This document shows, piece by piece, positions 61,933 through 64,000 of a stretch of 64,000 nucleotides of DNA. How positions within the stretch are numbered: the first letter of the stretch is position 1; every line of letters starts with the position of its first letter. Source of the DNA: JBHOQX01 sp042408595 (GTDB taxonomy: Bacteria; Chloroflexota; Chloroflexia; Chloroflexales; Roseiflexaceae); the NCBI GenBank assembly GCA_042408595.1, contig JBHOQX010000107.1:1-64000 (forward strand), written 5' to 3'. Below the pieces are notes generated by a model that saw nothing but the letters and a program-made list of their open reading frames with translations, was not told the origin of the DNA and made no database searches. Both the position numbers and the translations under genes were made by a program.

Positions 61933-64000
61933 TTATGGACGGCCGCCGAGCCGCGTCAGCGCCGCGCGGGCTTCGCCGTCCCACGCCGCCGCGCCATCGA
62001 GCGCGAGCGCCTCGCGCAGCGAGCGCACCGCCTTATCGATCTTGCCGGCCTGCTCGGCCGCAAGCCCGAGGTAGAACTTCGCCTCGGCGTCGTCCGGGCG
62101 CTGGCTCACAGCCGCCTCGAACGCCCGCATCGCACGGTCCGGCTGCTGGCTGGCCAGGTAGGCGCGGCCCAACCAGTAGTGCGCGTCCGGGTTGTACGGC
62201 TGCAGCGCAACCGCCCGCTCCAGGTCGTGCACCGCCGACGCCAGCCGCGACTCGCGCAGGTCGAGCCGCGCACGCAGATAGTAGGCCTCGGCGAGCGTGC
62301 TATCGTCGCGGATGGCGCGGGTGTACAGGCTGCGCGCCGTCGGCAGGTCGTTCTGGCGCTCGGCGATCAGCCCCTGCACGAGGCGTGCCGCGCCGACCTC
62401 GGCCCTGCTATCCAGCACGGCCTGGAGCGTGGCCGTCGCGCCGGCCAGGTCACCCGTGTCGAGTTGCGCCCGCGCCAGGCCGATCCGGGCCGCGGCATCG
62501 TTGGGTGCTTTCTGGAGCGCATGCTGGAAGTGCGCGATCGCGTCGCGTGGGGCGCCCTGCCGCCGCAGGGCCTCGCCCAGCGAGGTGTAGGGGCGCGGCG
62601 TGTCGGGCGCGGCTTCGATCGCTTTCTGGTAGTAGCTTTGGGCGACGGCAGGGCGGCCGCGGGCCAGCGCCACCCGCCCCATGCCGATATACGCGTCGGC
62701 CAGCTTGGGGTCGAGCTGCAGCGCCCGAGCGTAGCGCTGGTCGGCGTCATCGAGCTTATTATCGCGCAGAGCGATGTCGCCCAGGACCACCAGCGCGCGT
62801 GGGGCCTGTTCGCCCGAGAGCTTGAGGGCCCGGTCGGCCGCCGCACCGGCCTCGCGGACACGGCCGAGCTCCAGGTATACCGGCGCAAGCTGCTCCAGAA
62901 CGGATATCCGCGCTGTGTCATCGGCGCTCTTGTCGAGCGCCCGTTCCAGCGCCCGCGCGGCAGTATCACTGTCGCCGAGCTGCCGGAAGTAGTCCCCGAT
63001 CTCGCGCAGGGCGGCCGGGTCGTCGAGCCCATCCGCGAGCGCCGCGGCATACTCCTCTTGGGCGGTTGCGGCCGCCGGCGGGGACTGGCGGGCCGCGATC
63101 CGGGCCAGCCCGAGGTGCGCCGCCGCCAGGTCGCGTTGGTGGTTAAGCGCGGCCAGGTACGCCTGCTGCGCTCCGGCGGTGTCGCCGACCTGGAGTAGCG
63201 CGTCGCCGAGCAGCACGGCGACTGTCGGATCGTCCGGGGCGAGCTGGTTGGCCCGCTCGAGCGCGGCGCGCGCCGCCGCCGGATTGCCGGCGGTGACGTA
63301 GAGCTGGCTCAACCGCTTCAGCGCGGGGACGGCCCGCCCCGCATCTGCGCTGTTCGCGTCCTCGAGCAGCAGCCGCTGCGCCTCATCGTAGCCGGCCGGC
63401 CCGCTGCCGATCAGGGCATCGACCAGCGCTTGCCTGTTCGCCGGCGTCACGAACTTCGCCGCCAGCCAGCGCCGTTGTTCGAGCGCTGTGGTTGGGTCCT
63501 TAAGCTCTTGCGCGAGGGTAGCCAGCCGCATACGCGCCGGGTAGTAGTCCGGGTTGAGCGCGATCGCCTGCCGCAGCAGGTCGGCGGCGCCCGTTTTGTC
63601 GCCCTTCGCCTCCAGGGCGCGTGCCTGGCCGTACAGCGGCTCGGGGCGCTGCGGCTCCTTGCGGGCGCAGGCCTCGAACTCCTTGCGCGCTTCGTCTGGC
63701 TGGCCGCCCGCCAGGTAGCTCTGAGCGATCAGCAGCCGAGTCTCGAACGTGTCGTTGCCTGCCTTGCGCAGCTCTTCCAGCCGGGCGCGCGCCCGCGCGG
63801 CCGGCGCGCGATCGCCGAAGAGCCATGACCAGAGGGCCGCCAGCCCGCTCGCCCGCGGCCGGGCCTCCGCCGTGGCCGCGCCGATGTCGGCGGCGGCGGC
63901 CAGCACCTGGCGCTGGCGCGACTCGCTGAGCGCCCGTTGCGCCTGGCCCTCGGCGATCTGGCTGGCCAGCTCGTCCCCGGCGGCGTCGCGCGCCAGGCCG
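61933..64000 (-). CDS. Large TPR-repeat protein (5' end outside window)
   Basis: The frame is open past 63906 to the window edge, so the N-terminus is missing. The visible 689 residues consist mainly of tandem 34-residue TPR units (for example PLYGQARALEAKGDKTGAAD, APVYLELGRVREAG, DAYIGMGRVALARGR, RPYTSLGEALRRQGA, EAYYLRARLDLRE, DAHYWLGRAYLASQQPD, EAKFYLGLAAEQAGKIDKA), about 15 or more in number. A tryptophan-containing hydrophobic patch (LAALWSWLFG) near 63820 may be a membrane or hinge segment. The C-terminus ends RLGGRP. Scaffold or assembly function is likely. Confidence 0.8.
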   Translation of the reverse strand, partial: GLARDAAGDELASQIAEGQAQRALSESRQRQVLAAAADIGAATAEARPRASGLAALWSWLFGDRAPAARARARLEELRKAGNDTFETRLLIAQSYLAGGQPDEARKEFEACARKEPQRPEPLYGQARALEAKGDKTGAADLLRQAIALNPDYYPARMRLATLAQELKDPTTALEQRRWLAAKFVTPANRQALVDALIGSGPAGYDEAQRLLLEDANSADAGRAVPALKRLSQLYVTAGNPAAARAALERANQLAPDDPTVAVLLGDALLQVGDTAGAQQAYLAALNHQRDLAAAHLGLARIAARQSPPAAATAQEEYAAALADGLDDPAALREIGDYFRQLGDSDTAARALERALDKSADDTARISVLEQLAPVYLELGRVREAGAAADRALKLSGEQAPRALVVLGDIALRDNKLDDADQRYARALQLDPKLADAYIGMGRVALARGRPAVAQSYYQKAIEAAPDTPRPYTSLGEALRRQGAPRDAIAHFQHALQKAPNDAAARIGLARAQLDTGDLAGATATLQAVLDSRAEVGAARLVQGLIAERQNDLPTARSLYTRAIRDDSTLAEAYYLRARLDLRESRLASAVHDLERAVALQPYNPDAHYWLGRAYLASQQPDRAMRAFEAAVSQRPDDAEAKFYLGLAAEQAGKIDKAVRSLREALALDGAAAWDGEARAALTRLGGRP

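Overview
The window is about 64 kb of gene-dense, very high-GC bacterial chromosome. No rRNA, tRNA, CRISPR array, phage or transposase gene was seen. The gene set points to Chloroflexota, most likely a filamentous Chloroflexia (Roseiflexus/Kouleothrix-like) lineage. The evidence is a CruA/CruP-type lycopene cyclase, a geranylgeranyl-reductase-type flavoprotein, RNase J, a MalT/SARP-like giant regulator, a MurT-type ligase, UgtP/MGD-type and GT4 glycosyltransferases, short degenerate intergenic repeats and an intein. This taxonomic placement is inference.

Layout. (1) 1-9.3 kb: chemosensory and partner-switching block, all on +: CheA with a C-terminal receiver (cut by the window start), CheY, CheB, CheR-TPR, an RsbU-type PP2C phosphatase, a TPR protein, an RsbW-type kinase, a STAS antagonist and a receiver protein. 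(2) 9.5-18.2 kb: REC-GAF-HD-GYP phosphodiesterase, family-4 uracil-DNA glycosylase, RNase J, and convergent RimI and a lipoprotein, then a coiled-coil membrane protein and an alpha/beta hydrolase. (3) 18.2-24.6 kb: sugar-phosphate/cell-wall block with a phosphohexomutase and a catalytically degenerate paralogue, a membrane-anchored YvcK/CofD-like protein, an alternative GlmU-like protein and a canonical YvcK/CofD-like protein. (4) 24.7-29.3 kb: amino-sugar/peptidoglycan recycling cluster headed by a GntR/HutC regulator whose promoter carries a dre-like operator; anmK and nagA in this cluster are broken while murQ and the sugar kinase are intact. (5) 29.4-36.4 kb: M29 aminopeptidase, CruA/CruP-like cyclase, SecG, oligopeptide-binding protein, secreted golvesin-domain protein. 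(6) 36.4-46 kb: envelope/glycan genes (GT4-methyltransferase fusion, methyltransferase, cardiolipin synthase-like protein, Pr6Pr membrane protein, a 650-aa possible glycosidase, PHP phosphoesterase, GT4). (7) 46.4-64 kb: MurT, dCache-HAMP-STAS sensor, geranylgeranyl reductase family protein, giant SARP/MalT-like regulator, MGDG-synthase-like glycosyltransferase, EttA, MTA phosphorylase, GDP-mannose 4,6-dehydratase interrupted by an intein, an unknown helical protein and a large TPR protein (cut by the window end).

The clearest unusual signals are the complete 339-aa intein in the dehydratase at its conserved NHE/SPRR site; the paired intact and degenerate paralogues of the mutase and YvcK families in one operon-like run; the decaying recycling cluster under a dre-type operator; a family of degenerate short repeats that sits in many intergenic gaps and has also entered two coding sequences in frame; and a set of about ten extended -10 (TGnTATAAT-like) promoters that contrasts with three promoters having a clear -35 and no TGn.
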